Assembly (NCBI RefSeq): GCF_030252345.1
Contig: NZ_CP126980.1
Span: 5,471,501 to 5,535,500, forward strand
Direction of reading: 5' to 3'
Source of the DNA: Actinoplanes oblitus
Lineage (GTDB): Bacteria; Actinomycetota; Actinomycetes; Mycobacteriales; Micromonosporaceae
Length of the DNA stretch: 64,000 bases
Shown piece after piece: positions 16,896 to 24,171 of the stretch (positions are counted from its first letter, which is position 1; every line of letters starts with the position of its first letter). The notes beneath the pieces are model-generated. The model saw nothing but the letters and a program-made list of their open reading frames with translations. It had not been told where the DNA came from and did not search any database. The position numbers were made by a program, and so were the translations under genes.

Positions 16896-18170
16896 GTGCT
16901 ACTCACGATCGGAAGGACGGCCGTGGTGCTGGCCGTCGCAGCGGTGGCGACAGCGGTGGCGGTGCCCCGCGCGGAGGCCGCCACCAAGGCCTACTACCTG
17001 CCGTTCCCGGCGGGTGTCAGCTATCGGGTGACCCAGGGCTGGGACGGCTCGTTCAGCCACAACGGCAGCGAGTACGTGCGCTATGCGGTCGACTTCGCGA
17101 TGCCCAGCGGCAGCACCGTCGTGGCGTCCGCCCCCGGCGTCGTCTACGCGTCGTACTACTCGGCGGACAGCTGGGGCAACACCGTCGTCATCAAGCATCC
17201 GTGGGGCGAGTGCACCCGCTACTCGCACCTGTCCTCGCGCAAGGTGGTCGAGGGGCAGAGCGTCACGCAGGCCCAGATCGTCGGCATCTCCGGCGCCACC
17301 GGCAACGTCAGCGGCGCCCACCTGGACTTCAAGGCGGAGAACTGCGGCAACCGCTACTCGATCAAGATGGCGTTCCAGGAGTACGGCGGCTCGCTGTACG
17401 ACTCCGCCGTCCAGGGCAAGACGCTGACCAGCCGCAACTCGCCCGCCAAGCCGGTCGACACGGTGGGTATGTGGAACGCGGCCGGTCACTCGTTCCACCT
17501 GCTCGGCGCGAACGCCGCCGGGAACTCGACGTGGGCGTTCACCTACGGCGCGGTCGGCGACCTCCCGGTCACCGGGGACTGGGACGGCAACGGCAAGGAC
17601 TCCGTCGGCGTGTTCCGGCCGGGTACCGACTCCGGCACCTTCCACCTGTCCAACGACCTGACCAGCGGCACCTCGGACTACGCGTTCGCCTCCGGCCTGC
17701 CCACCGACCTGCCCCTCGCCGGCGACTGGAACGGCGACGGCAAAGACTCCGTCGGCATCTACCGCCCCTCCGACGGCACCTTCCACCTACGCGACGCCCT
17801 CAGCGAAGGCTCCTCCACCTACGCATTCTCCTTCGGCCCCGACAACACCAACCTGATCCCGCTCGCCGGCGACTGGAACGGCGACGGCAAAGACTCCGTC
17901 GGCTACTACGACCCCGCCACCTCCCGATTCACCCTCACGAACACGCTCGGCGGCGGCGACGCCGACTACACCTACGTGTACGGACGCGCCGGCGACCAGC
18001 CGGTGATAGGTGACTGGGACGGCAACGGCACCGACACCCCCGGCCTGTACCGGCCGGACACCACCCAATTCCTGCTCAAGAACAGCCACGGCGCCGGCAA
18101 CGCCACCATCACCTTCACCGGATTCAGCGCCGGCATGACACCGGTCGCCGGCGACTGGGACGACCGGTGA
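16896..18170 (+). CDS. secreted M23-like peptidase with propeller module
   Basis: A 424-residue protein. The GTG was chosen because GGGAAGGGAA lies just upstream and a signal peptide follows immediately (hydrophobic 5-24, ending AEA). An upstream in-frame GTG falls inside the operator and is unlikely. Residues 35-165 form a LytM/M23 domain: His55 and Asp66 in HNGSEYVRYAVDFAMPSG, His111 in YSHLSS and His142 in GAHLDFKA. The family motif HxH is HxD here, so the last zinc ligand is Asp144. M23 enzymes cut peptidoglycan cross-bridges. Residues 186-424 are the five-unit propeller module. Its stop overlaps the GH25 start (GTGA). Confidence 0.87.
   Translation: MLLTIGRTAVVLAVAAVATAVAVPRAEAATKAYYLPFPAGVSYRVTQGWDGSFSHNGSEYVRYAVDFAMPSGSTVVASAPGVVYASYYSADSWGNTVVIKHPWGECTRYSHLSSRKVVEGQSVTQAQIVGISGATGNVSGAHLDFKAENCGNRYSIKMAFQEYGGSLYDSAVQGKTLTSRNSPAKPVDTVGMWNAAGHSFHLLGANAAGNSTWAFTYGAVGDLPVTGDWDGNGKDSVGVFRPGTDSGTFHLSNDLTSGTSDYAFASGLPTDLPLAGDWNGDGKDSVGIYRPSDGTFHLRDALSEGSSTYAFSFGPDNTNLIPLAGDWNGDGKDSVGYYDPATSRFTLTNTLGGGDADYTYVYGRAGDQPVIGDWDGNGTDTPGLYRPDTTQFLLKNSHGAGNATITFTGFSAGMTPVAGDWDDR
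17442..18170 (+). repeat. inverted repeat arm B (propeller-module DNA)
   Basis: A 729-base segment encoding the propeller module of the M23 gene; the inverted partner of 15412-16140. The last four units and the closing PVAGDWDDR are identical in protein sequence between the two genes, which suggests recent duplication or gene conversion. Confidence 0.85.
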
Positions 18171-19597
18171 GGGCCCGGCTCGCCGCGGCGCTCACCGCCG
18201 CCGCGCTGCTCGGCGCACTGGCCGTGACCCAGCCGGCGTCCGCCGCCGGCTACCTGGTCGGCCCGGACATCTCCAGCTACCAGCACCCGAACGGCGCGGC
18301 GGTCAACTGGGACACGGTGTACGCCTCGCAGAGCTTCGCGATCGTCAAGGCCACCGAGGACGCCGACTACACCAGCCCGACGTTCCGCGGCGACTGGACG
18401 AAGCTGCAGGCCAAGGGCGGTATCCGGGGGACGTACCACTACGCGCGCCCGAGCGGTGCCGCGAACGACGCGCTCAACGAGGCCCGCTACTACATCTCGG
18501 TGACCGGCACGCTGCGCGAGCGCAACCAGCTGCCGCCGATCCTCGACCTGGAGGAGACCGGTGGTCTCGGCCAGGCGGCGCTACGCACCTGGATCCAGAC
18601 TTGGCTCACCGAGGTGCAACGGCTCACCGGGCGCAAACCGATGATCTACGTGAGCCCCGGCTTCTGGGACGCCAACGTCAACAGCACCGCGTTCGGGTCG
18701 TACCCGCTGCAGGTCGCGCACTACACGACCGCCGCCGCGCCACGGCTGCCGGTCGGCTGGAGCAAGTGGACCATGTGGCAGTACACCGACAACGCCACCG
18801 TCGCCGGTATCCCGGCGGCCACCGACCACAACCGGTTCAACGGCGACCTCGCCGCGTTGCGGGCCCTGGCCAACGGCGCGGGCGGCGGGGACCTGGTCGG
18901 GGTCTGGGACCCGTCCGGTCACTCGTTCCACCTGCTGGCCGCGAACGCGGCAGGCAACTCCCGGTGGGCTTTCCAGTACGGCGCGGTCGGCGACCTCCCG
19001 GTCACCGGGGACTGGGACGGCAACGGCAAGGACTCCGTCGGCGTGTTCCGGCCGGGTACCGACTCCGGCACCTTCCACCTGTCCAACGACCTGACCAGCG
19101 GCACCTCGGACTACGCGTTCGCCTCCGGCCTGCCCACCGACCTGCCCCTCGCCGGCGACTGGAACGGCGACGGCAAAGACTCCGTCGGCATCTACCGCCC
19201 CTCCGACGGCACCTTCCACCTACGCGACGCCCTCAGCGAAGGCTCCTCCACCTACGCGTTCTCCTTCGGCCCCGACAACACCAACCTGATCCCGCTCGCC
19301 GGCGACTGGAACGGCGACGGCAAAGACTCGATCGGCTACTACGACCCCGCCACCTCCCGATTCACCCTCACGAACACCCTCGGCGGCGGCGACACCGACT
19401 ACACCTACGTGTACGGACGCGCCGGCGACCAGCCGTTCGTCGGTGACTGGGACGGCAACCGCACCGACACGCCGGCCGTGTTCCGCCCGGCGACCACCCA
19501 GTTCCTGCTCGCCAACGCCCAGGGCGGCGGCGACGCCGACATCACCTTCACCGGATTCACCGCCGACCAGGTGCCGCTGCACGGCGCCTGGGGCTGA
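18167..19597 (+). CDS. secreted GH25 muramidase with propeller module
   Basis: A 476-residue secreted lysozyme. The signal peptide is about 1-27. The GH25 domain (about 28-240) has Asp34 in GPDISSYQ and the Asp127/Glu129 pair in PILDLEE, the catalytic positions of Chalaropsis-type muramidases, and ends with MWQYTDNATVAGI and DHNRFNGDLAALRALANG. It should hydrolyse the MurNAc-GlcNAc bonds of peptidoglycan. Residues 245-476 are the five-unit propeller module; the final closing strand is PLHGAWG rather than PxxGDW. The GTG overlaps the stop of the M23 gene. Confidence 0.92.
   Translation: MRARLAAALTAAALLGALAVTQPASAAGYLVGPDISSYQHPNGAAVNWDTVYASQSFAIVKATEDADYTSPTFRGDWTKLQAKGGIRGTYHYARPSGAANDALNEARYYISVTGTLRERNQLPPILDLEETGGLGQAALRTWIQTWLTEVQRLTGRKPMIYVSPGFWDANVNSTAFGSYPLQVAHYTTAAAPRLPVGWSKWTMWQYTDNATVAGIPAATDHNRFNGDLAALRALANGAGGGDLVGVWDPSGHSFHLLAANAAGNSRWAFQYGAVGDLPVTGDWDGNGKDSVGVFRPGTDSGTFHLSNDLTSGTSDYAFASGLPTDLPLAGDWNGDGKDSVGIYRPSDGTFHLRDALSEGSSTYAFSFGPDNTNLIPLAGDWNGDGKDSIGYYDPATSRFTLTNTLGGGDTDYTYVYGRAGDQPFVGDWDGNRTDTPAVFRPATTQFLLANAQGGGDADITFTGFTADQVPLHGAWG
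18915..19435 (+). repeat. third copy of propeller-module DNA
   Basis: About 520 bases nearly identical to the arms at 15412-16140 and 17442-18170, in direct orientation to the latter. Its 5' part (AANAAGNSRWAFQ) matches arm A rather than its neighbour arm B, so the copies are mosaic. Similarity stops after the codons for GDQP. Confidence 0.8.
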
Positions 19598-19616
19598 CAC
19601 ACGAGGGAGACGACAG

Positions 19617-20045
19617 ATGACCATCGCACGAATCATCCGGGCCGGCGCGGCCGCCGTGACGGCGACCATCGGCTTCCTGGCCGCCACCGGATCCGGCGCG
19701 TACGCCTCGGTGACCGAGTTCCGGCACCACGACGTGGTCGGCATCCGGCAGGCCGACTACAAGATCACCTTCTACAGCGACCCCTACGGCAACGGGCGCA
19801 AGCACCTCATCGTCGCCGACAAGAGGGCCGACGGTGTCACCGCCCGCCTGCGCATCTGGCCGGCGCCCATCGCGTCGCCGTGCTCCTACATCGACTACAA
19901 GGACCAGGGCGGCGCGGACGACGGCGCCTACCACTACGACATCTACTACCCGGTCGGGATGATCGCCTACGTCTACGGCAGCGACGTCAAGGTCTGGGGT
20001 GGCACCTACAGCTACGACGAGCCCGCCATCCTCGACAACTGCTGA
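19617..20045 (+). CDS. small secreted protein of unknown function
   Basis: A 142-residue protein with a signal peptide (about 1-30, ending GAYA) and a mature region rich in Tyr, Asp and Lys with two cysteines (in ASPCSYIDYK and at the C-terminus, ILDNC) that could form a disulfide. I do not recognise the fold. GAGGGAGA precedes the ATG, and the gap to the GH25 gene is 19 bases, so it is probably the last gene of the M23-GH25 operon. Confidence 0.7.
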   Translation: MTIARIIRAGAAAVTATIGFLAATGSGAYASVTEFRHHDVVGIRQADYKITFYSDPYGNGRKHLIVADKRADGVTARLRIWPAPIASPCSYIDYKDQGGADDGAYHYDIYYPVGMIAYVYGSDVKVWGGTYSYDEPAILDNC

Positions 20046-20062
20046 CAGCCCCATCCCGCGCA

Positions 20063-20097
20063 GAGAACTGCCGGCGTCGATGACGCCGGCAGTTCTC
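20063..20097. terminator. bidirectional terminator, perfect 16-bp stem
   Basis: GAGAACTGCCGGCGTC, loop GAT, then the exact reverse complement. It sits between the convergent secreted-protein and lipoprotein genes. The core AACTGCCGGCGTC is shared with the hairpin at 21626-21666. Confidence 0.85.
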
Positions 20098-20173
20098 CTG
20101 TCCCGGACAGTCCCCATCGACACCGGCATCGAGACTGGTTCGCATCGCTCCTCGATCAAGACCCTGCCGCCGG

Positions 20174-21088
20174 CTACTCGCCGGGAAGCAGCGCCACACC
20201 GGCACCCGCGAACACAGTGTTCGCGCCGGTCAGGAACAGTTTCGCGGTGGCGAGGCCCAGGCGTCGCACGGTCCGGCCGTCGTCGAAGCCCCGGTGGTCG
20301 CAGCCGGAGTAGCGCACCACCACCTCACCACCCCCGGCCAGCAGCACGACCACCTCGTCGCCGTAGGAAGCCTCCGGCGCGCAGTTCTGCGGCTCGTCCG
20401 GACCGCCGCCGACCGGCTCGGCGCGGACCGCGGCCAGCGCCCGTTGTGCGGCCGCCCCGTCCAGCCGCAACGAGGAGATGATCGACTCGTCCGCCGCCAG
20501 CGGGTACCGGCACGCCGACACCGACGTGACCGCGTCCCCGGCGGGCGCCCGCACCGGCCGGTACCCGGGATTCTCCGTGACCGGATGCCGCACCGGGCAG
20601 CCGTGGTGGTCGACGCCGTCGACCACCCGTACCGTGCTCGCGATTCGTTCCCGCAGGTCCTCCCCCACCTGCACAACCACCGCCACGCCACGCAGCCGCA
20701 CGGTCGTCCGGTCGCCGCTTCGCGTCACCCCGTCGGAAGGCTCGCCCAGGTCCCGTTCCAGGGACACCACCGGCCCGGTGTCGGCGACGTCCACGCTCTC
20801 CGGGCACCCGGCCGCGGTGGAGATCCCGGGGCGGCCCACCACGGGCGGTGAGCCGGCGTTCGCCCGCCGCTGCCCGACGCACCACTGGCCCAGCCGCTGG
20901 CTGCCGTTGTCATACCCGAATGCGGCGGGCACCCCCACCTCGATCCCGCCGTACGACTCCCACCGCCACCCCGGGGGCAACGCGGTCGCCGACGGAACCG
21001 GTCCCGTGGCAGGCTTCCCGGCAGGGCCCGCACACGCCGTCACCGACAGTACCGCCGCCAGCGCCACCGCGATCCTTCGCGACCTCAC
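20174..21088 (-). CDS. lipoprotein of unknown function
   Basis: A 304-residue protein. The GTG gives VRSRRIAVALAAVLSVTAC, a lipoprotein signal with lipobox V-T-A-C, so the mature protein is anchored to the outer face of the membrane from about Cys19. The mature part has several cysteines and no motif I recognise. Longer upstream starts would bury the signal peptide and were rejected. It converges with the M23-GH25 operon. Confidence 0.75.
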   Translation of the reverse strand: MRSRRIAVALAAVLSVTACAGPAGKPATGPVPSATALPPGWRWESYGGIEVGVPAAFGYDNGSQRLGQWCVGQRRANAGSPPVVGRPGISTAAGCPESVDVADTGPVVSLERDLGEPSDGVTRSGDRTTVRLRGVAVVVQVGEDLRERIASTVRVVDGVDHHGCPVRHPVTENPGYRPVRAPAGDAVTSVSACRYPLAADESIISSLRLDGAAAQRALAAVRAEPVGGGPDEPQNCAPEASYGDEVVVLLAGGGEVVVRYSGCDHRGFDDGRTVRRLGLATAKLFLTGANTVFAGAGVALLPGE

Positions 21089-21261
21089 CCGCCTAGTCTC
21101 ACCCGCCTGCGCGCGGGGATCCGGCGTTCGATGGAACCGGCCGCCCACCAGGATCTTCGCGTCGGGACGCGTCCGGCGGGCCCGGTCGGCCCGGACCGCG
21201 TACCCGAAGCACCTCCCTGGCCTGAGCCACCAGCTCTCGCCCGACGGTTTCCGCCGGAAGT

Positions 21262-21267
21262 TAGGGT
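21262..21267 (+). promoter_or_regulatory. -10 box of the cold-shock-like gene
   Basis: TAGGGT lies 5 bases before the GTG at 21273, compatible with a leaderless or near-leaderless transcript. Confidence 0.35.
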
Positions 21268-21272
21268 GTGGC

Positions 21273-21605
21273 GTGACTGTCATCGGCACGATCCGGGAGT
21301 GGAACGACGACGAGGGCTGGGGCGTCATCGATTCCCCGCGGACACCCGGCGGATGCTGGGCGCTTTTCTCGCAGGCCGCCGTCTCGGGCTACGTCAGCTT
21401 CACCGCCGGCCAATCGGTCCGGCTCGAATGGGAAAGCCCGGGCCAGGACGGATGGCCCTATCGCGCGGTCAGGTTCTGGCCCGAAGGCCAAGAGCCGGTG
21501 GACCGGTTCGCGGACGCGACGGGCGGCCCCGGCGGCGCTTACCACAGCACACTTTCGCTGTCCTTCGACGACGATCCCGAGGGCACGGATCGCCCGCGGG
21601 AATGA
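21273..21605 (+). CDS. cold-shock-domain-like protein
   Basis: A 110-residue protein whose first 70 residues follow the cold-shock OB-fold pattern (GTIREWNDDEGWGVIDSP..., ALFSQAAVSGY..., GQSVRLEWESPGQDGW). The RNP1 aromatic motif of true CspA (KGFGFI) is altered to DEGWGVID, and the tail (70-110) is acidic and low-complexity. It probably binds nucleic acid, but this divergent group is not well studied. The start is GTG. Confidence 0.7.
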   Translation: MTVIGTIREWNDDEGWGVIDSPRTPGGCWALFSQAAVSGYVSFTAGQSVRLEWESPGQDGWPYRAVRFWPEGQEPVDRFADATGGPGGAYHSTLSLSFDDDPEGTDRPRE

Positions 21606-21625
21606 CCGTAACCGGTGCTCCACGG

Positions 21626-21666
21626 ACCGGAAACTGCCGGCGTCGTCGACGCCGGCAGTTTCCGGT
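21626..21666. terminator. bidirectional terminator, perfect 19-bp stem
   Basis: Arms ACCGGAAACTGCCGGCGTC and its exact complement around a 3-base loop GTC, between the convergent cold-shock-like and GH6 genes. It shares a 13-base core with the hairpin at 20063-20097. Confidence 0.85.
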
Positions 21667-21671
21667 ACCGG

Positions 21672-23375
21672 TCAGTCCCCGTTGATCAGGTGGGTGGCCA
21701 GGTCCGGCGAGAACGTGCCGGCCGGAATGTCCGAGCCGTGGCCGCAGGACGCGTCGGCCCCGTCGGAATCGCCGGGCACCTTGACCCACAGCGTGAGCTC
21801 GGGCCCGGTGGCGCCATCGACCCGCGACGGCGCGCCGAGCTTGGCGCCGACCGGGTTGCACCACTTACCCGGCTGCCCGCCGTTGCCGTTACGGCTGGTG
21901 TCGATCAGATAGGGCTTGCCGGTGCCGGCCCGCACCTGCTCGGCGTAGGACGTGGACTCGGCCGTGGTGAAGAAGTTCGACACGTTCACCGCGACCCCGT
22001 GCGCCTCGGCGACACCGGCGCGCCGCAGACGGTCGGCCATCGTCGCCGGCGGCACCCAATGGGCGTTCCCACCGTCCGCGTACGCCCACGCCCGCCCGCC
22101 GAACTGCTCGATCGCATACCGCACCAGATCGAACCGCGTCCGCAGATCGTCGGGGTCGGGCATGCACCCGGCATCGGCCTGGGCGAGGGCGTCCGGCTCG
22201 ATCACCACGATCGCCGGCCGGTCCCCCACGCCGGCCGCGAAATCGCTGATCCATTCCCGGTACGCCGCCGGGCTGCCCGCCCCGCCGCTGGACGCACCCC
22301 CGCAGTCCCGGCCGGGAATGTCGTAGGCCACCAGGATCGGCACCTTGCGCACCGCCGCCGCGGCGCTCACGTAGTCGTCGACCGCCTCGGCGATGTCGCC
22401 GCTCCAGCTGCCGAACCAGTGTGCTCCGGGCCGGCGCGCCATCGCCGCCCGGATCGCCGGCGCCCGCGAGTCGTCCGGGTGCGCCGCCAGCCACGCGTCC
22501 GGATGCGCGTCCGGATCGGCGTAGAAGCCGTACACCTTGGCCAGCCGCGCCGGGTCCGGTGCGGCGGTGTCGAGCGTGAAGTCGCCGGCCAGCGGCCGGT
22601 CGCCGGCACCGCCGTACCGGTAGGACGCGGTCACCGCGGCGGTCGCGGTGTTGCCCGCCAGCACGGTGACCGTACGCGTCGACGGCTTGTAGGCCCCCGT
22701 GGTGTCCGTGCCGTCACCGTCCCAGTCCCCCACGATCGGCAGGTCACCCGGGTCGATCCGGACATGGTCGAAGGAGCGGTCAGCGGCCCCCGAGCCGAGC
22801 GAGTCGCGCAGGAACATCGCGCCGGTCGACGGCCGGAACACGCCGACCGTGTCCCGGCCGTCGCCGTTCCAGTCCCCGGCGATCGGGGTGTCGCCGGCGG
22901 TGCCGTACCCGAAACTGACGTCCGCGCCGCCCGCGCTCAGCGCGTCACGCAGCCGGAAGGTCCGGTCCGCGGGCCGGTAGGCGCCGATGCCGTCGCGGCC
23001 GTCACCGTCCCAGTCACCGATCAGCGGGACGTCACCGGACTGAGCAAAATCGGCCACCGAGAACGCGAGATCGGACGGACCGCCCGCGTCGAGCGTGTTG
23101 CGCAGGTGAAAGGTCCGATCCGACGGCCGGAAGAAGCCCAGGCTGTCGACACCGTCGCCGTCCCAGTCACCGACGACCGGGACGTCGCCGCTCGCGCCCA
23201 CCGGGAACGGCTGGACGTCGGCGTTGCCCGGCCCCAGCGAGGTGCGCAGATAGGCATTCCGGTCGGAGGACCGGAAAACCCCGACCGTGTCGGTCTTGAT
23301 CGGCACGGCCGCGACCGCATTTTTCGGTACGAGTGGGAGCACGAGCAGTGGTACCAGGAGAAGCCGGCGTAGCAC
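21672..23375 (-). CDS. secreted GH6 cellulase with N-terminal propeller module
   Basis: A 567-residue secreted glucanase. The signal peptide is about 1-23. Residues 28-268 are five propeller-type repeats (DTVGVFR, then GDWDGDGxDxxGxxRP units, closing with PLAGDFT). Here the module precedes the enzyme, unlike the other four proteins. The GH6 domain (about 275-567) has signature 1 VAYDIPGRDC (Asp357 region) and signature 2 VVIEPDALA with catalytic-acid Asp395, plus NGNGG and GDSDG loops, so it should cleave cellulose. The GTG start has AAAGGAG upstream. The tandem 11-mers lie 59 bases before the start. Confidence 0.92.
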   Translation of the reverse strand: MLRRLLLVPLLVLPLVPKNAVAAVPIKTDTVGVFRSSDRNAYLRTSLGPGNADVQPFPVGASGDVPVVGDWDGDGVDSLGFFRPSDRTFHLRNTLDAGGPSDLAFSVADFAQSGDVPLIGDWDGDGRDGIGAYRPADRTFRLRDALSAGGADVSFGYGTAGDTPIAGDWNGDGRDTVGVFRPSTGAMFLRDSLGSGAADRSFDHVRIDPGDLPIVGDWDGDGTDTTGAYKPSTRTVTVLAGNTATAAVTASYRYGGAGDRPLAGDFTLDTAAPDPARLAKVYGFYADPDAHPDAWLAAHPDDSRAPAIRAAMARRPGAHWFGSWSGDIAEAVDDYVSAAAAVRKVPILVAYDIPGRDCGGASSGGAGSPAAYREWISDFAAGVGDRPAIVVIEPDALAQADAGCMPDPDDLRTRFDLVRYAIEQFGGRAWAYADGGNAHWVPPATMADRLRRAGVAEAHGVAVNVSNFFTTAESTSYAEQVRAGTGKPYLIDTSRNGNGGQPGKWCNPVGAKLGAPSRVDGATGPELTLWVKVPGDSDGADASCGHGSDIPAGTFSPDLATHLINGD

Positions 23376-23434
23376 GGTGGAAGGCTCCTTTCGGACGGCG
23401 GCGTCGGTGGTGTGCTTCGCCGATGCTCGGCCGG

Positions 23435-23456
23435 CCCGCTTACCGCCCGCTTACCC
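23435..23456 (-). promoter_or_regulatory. tandem 11-mer operator upstream of GH6 gene
   Basis: Read on the minus strand: GGGTAAGCGGG followed directly by CGGTAAGCGGG. This is the cleanest pair of the 11-base unit also found at 16799-16820 and 16825-16846, again about 60 bases before the start codon. Confidence 0.7.
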
Positions 23457-23508
23457 GTGCCGCGCCGCCGTGGCGGTCATCGCCGGATCTCCGTCGGACC
23501 CGTCCCGG

Positions 23509-24171
23509 TCAGCGAGCGGCCAGCCAGCGGTAGCGGTGTTCCGGGCGGCCGGTGCTGCCGTAGCGCAGGCGCATCTCGGCCACGCCGTCGCGAGCCAGAG
23601 CGGCCAGGTAGCGCTGCGCGGTGGCCCGGGAGATGCCCAGTTCATCGGCGATCTCGGCGGCCGTGCGTGGCTGGCTCGCCTGCCGCAGGGCCTGGCTGAC
23701 CAGGTGCACGGTGACCGCGGACTGGCCTTTCGGCACACTGGGCCGGTCGCCCTCGTGCAGCAGCCGCCACACCCGGTCGATCTCCTCCTGGCCCAGGTCG
23801 CGGTTACCGGCCAGCGCGCCACGATACCTTCGGTACGCCGCCAGCCGGTCGCCCAGCTGTTCCGCGGTGAACGGCTTGACCAGGTAGTTCAGCGCCCCGC
23901 GCGCCAGTGCCAGCCGCACCGACGCGGTGTCCGACGCGGCCGTCAGCATGATCGTGTCGACGCTCAGCTCGGCCAGCAGGTCCAGGCCCGGCTCGTCCGG
24001 CAGGTAGCTGTCCAGCAGCACCAGGTCCACCGGCTGGGCGGCCAGGAACTCTCGGGCCTCGGCGGCGGTCCGCGCGGTGCCGGCCACGGCGAAGCCGTCC
24101 GCGCGGGCGGTGAAGCCGACGTGCACCTGGGCGACCCGGAAGTCGTCCTCGACCACCAGTACCCGGATCAC
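23509..24171 (-). CDS. CitB/DcuR-type response regulator
   Basis: A 220-residue response regulator. The receiver domain (1-120) has the acidic pocket VEDD, phospho-acceptor Asp54 in VLLDSYLPD, Thr in MLTAAS and Lys in YLVKPF. The C-terminal HTH (about 165-215; TAAEIADELGISRATAQRYL) is the winged type of the CitB/DpiA family. The GTG overlaps the stop of the sensor-kinase gene (GTGA). Possible targets are the divergent ABC importer and, less certainly, the hydrolase genes downstream. Confidence 0.9.
   Translation of the reverse strand: MIRVLVVEDDFRVAQVHVGFTARADGFAVAGTARTAAEAREFLAAQPVDLVLLDSYLPDEPGLDLLAELSVDTIMLTAASDTASVRLALARGALNYLVKPFTAEQLGDRLAAYRRYRGALAGNRDLGQEEIDRVWRLLHEGDRPSVPKGQSAVTVHLVSQALRQASQPRTAAEIADELGISRATAQRYLAALARDGVAEMRLRYGSTGRPEHRYRWLAAR

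Noticed and set aside
12800..23375. Propeller DNA copies considered as a mobile element
   Set aside because: No transposase, terminal inverted repeats or target duplications; boundaries coincide with domain and stop-codon positions, favouring domain duplication and gene conversion.
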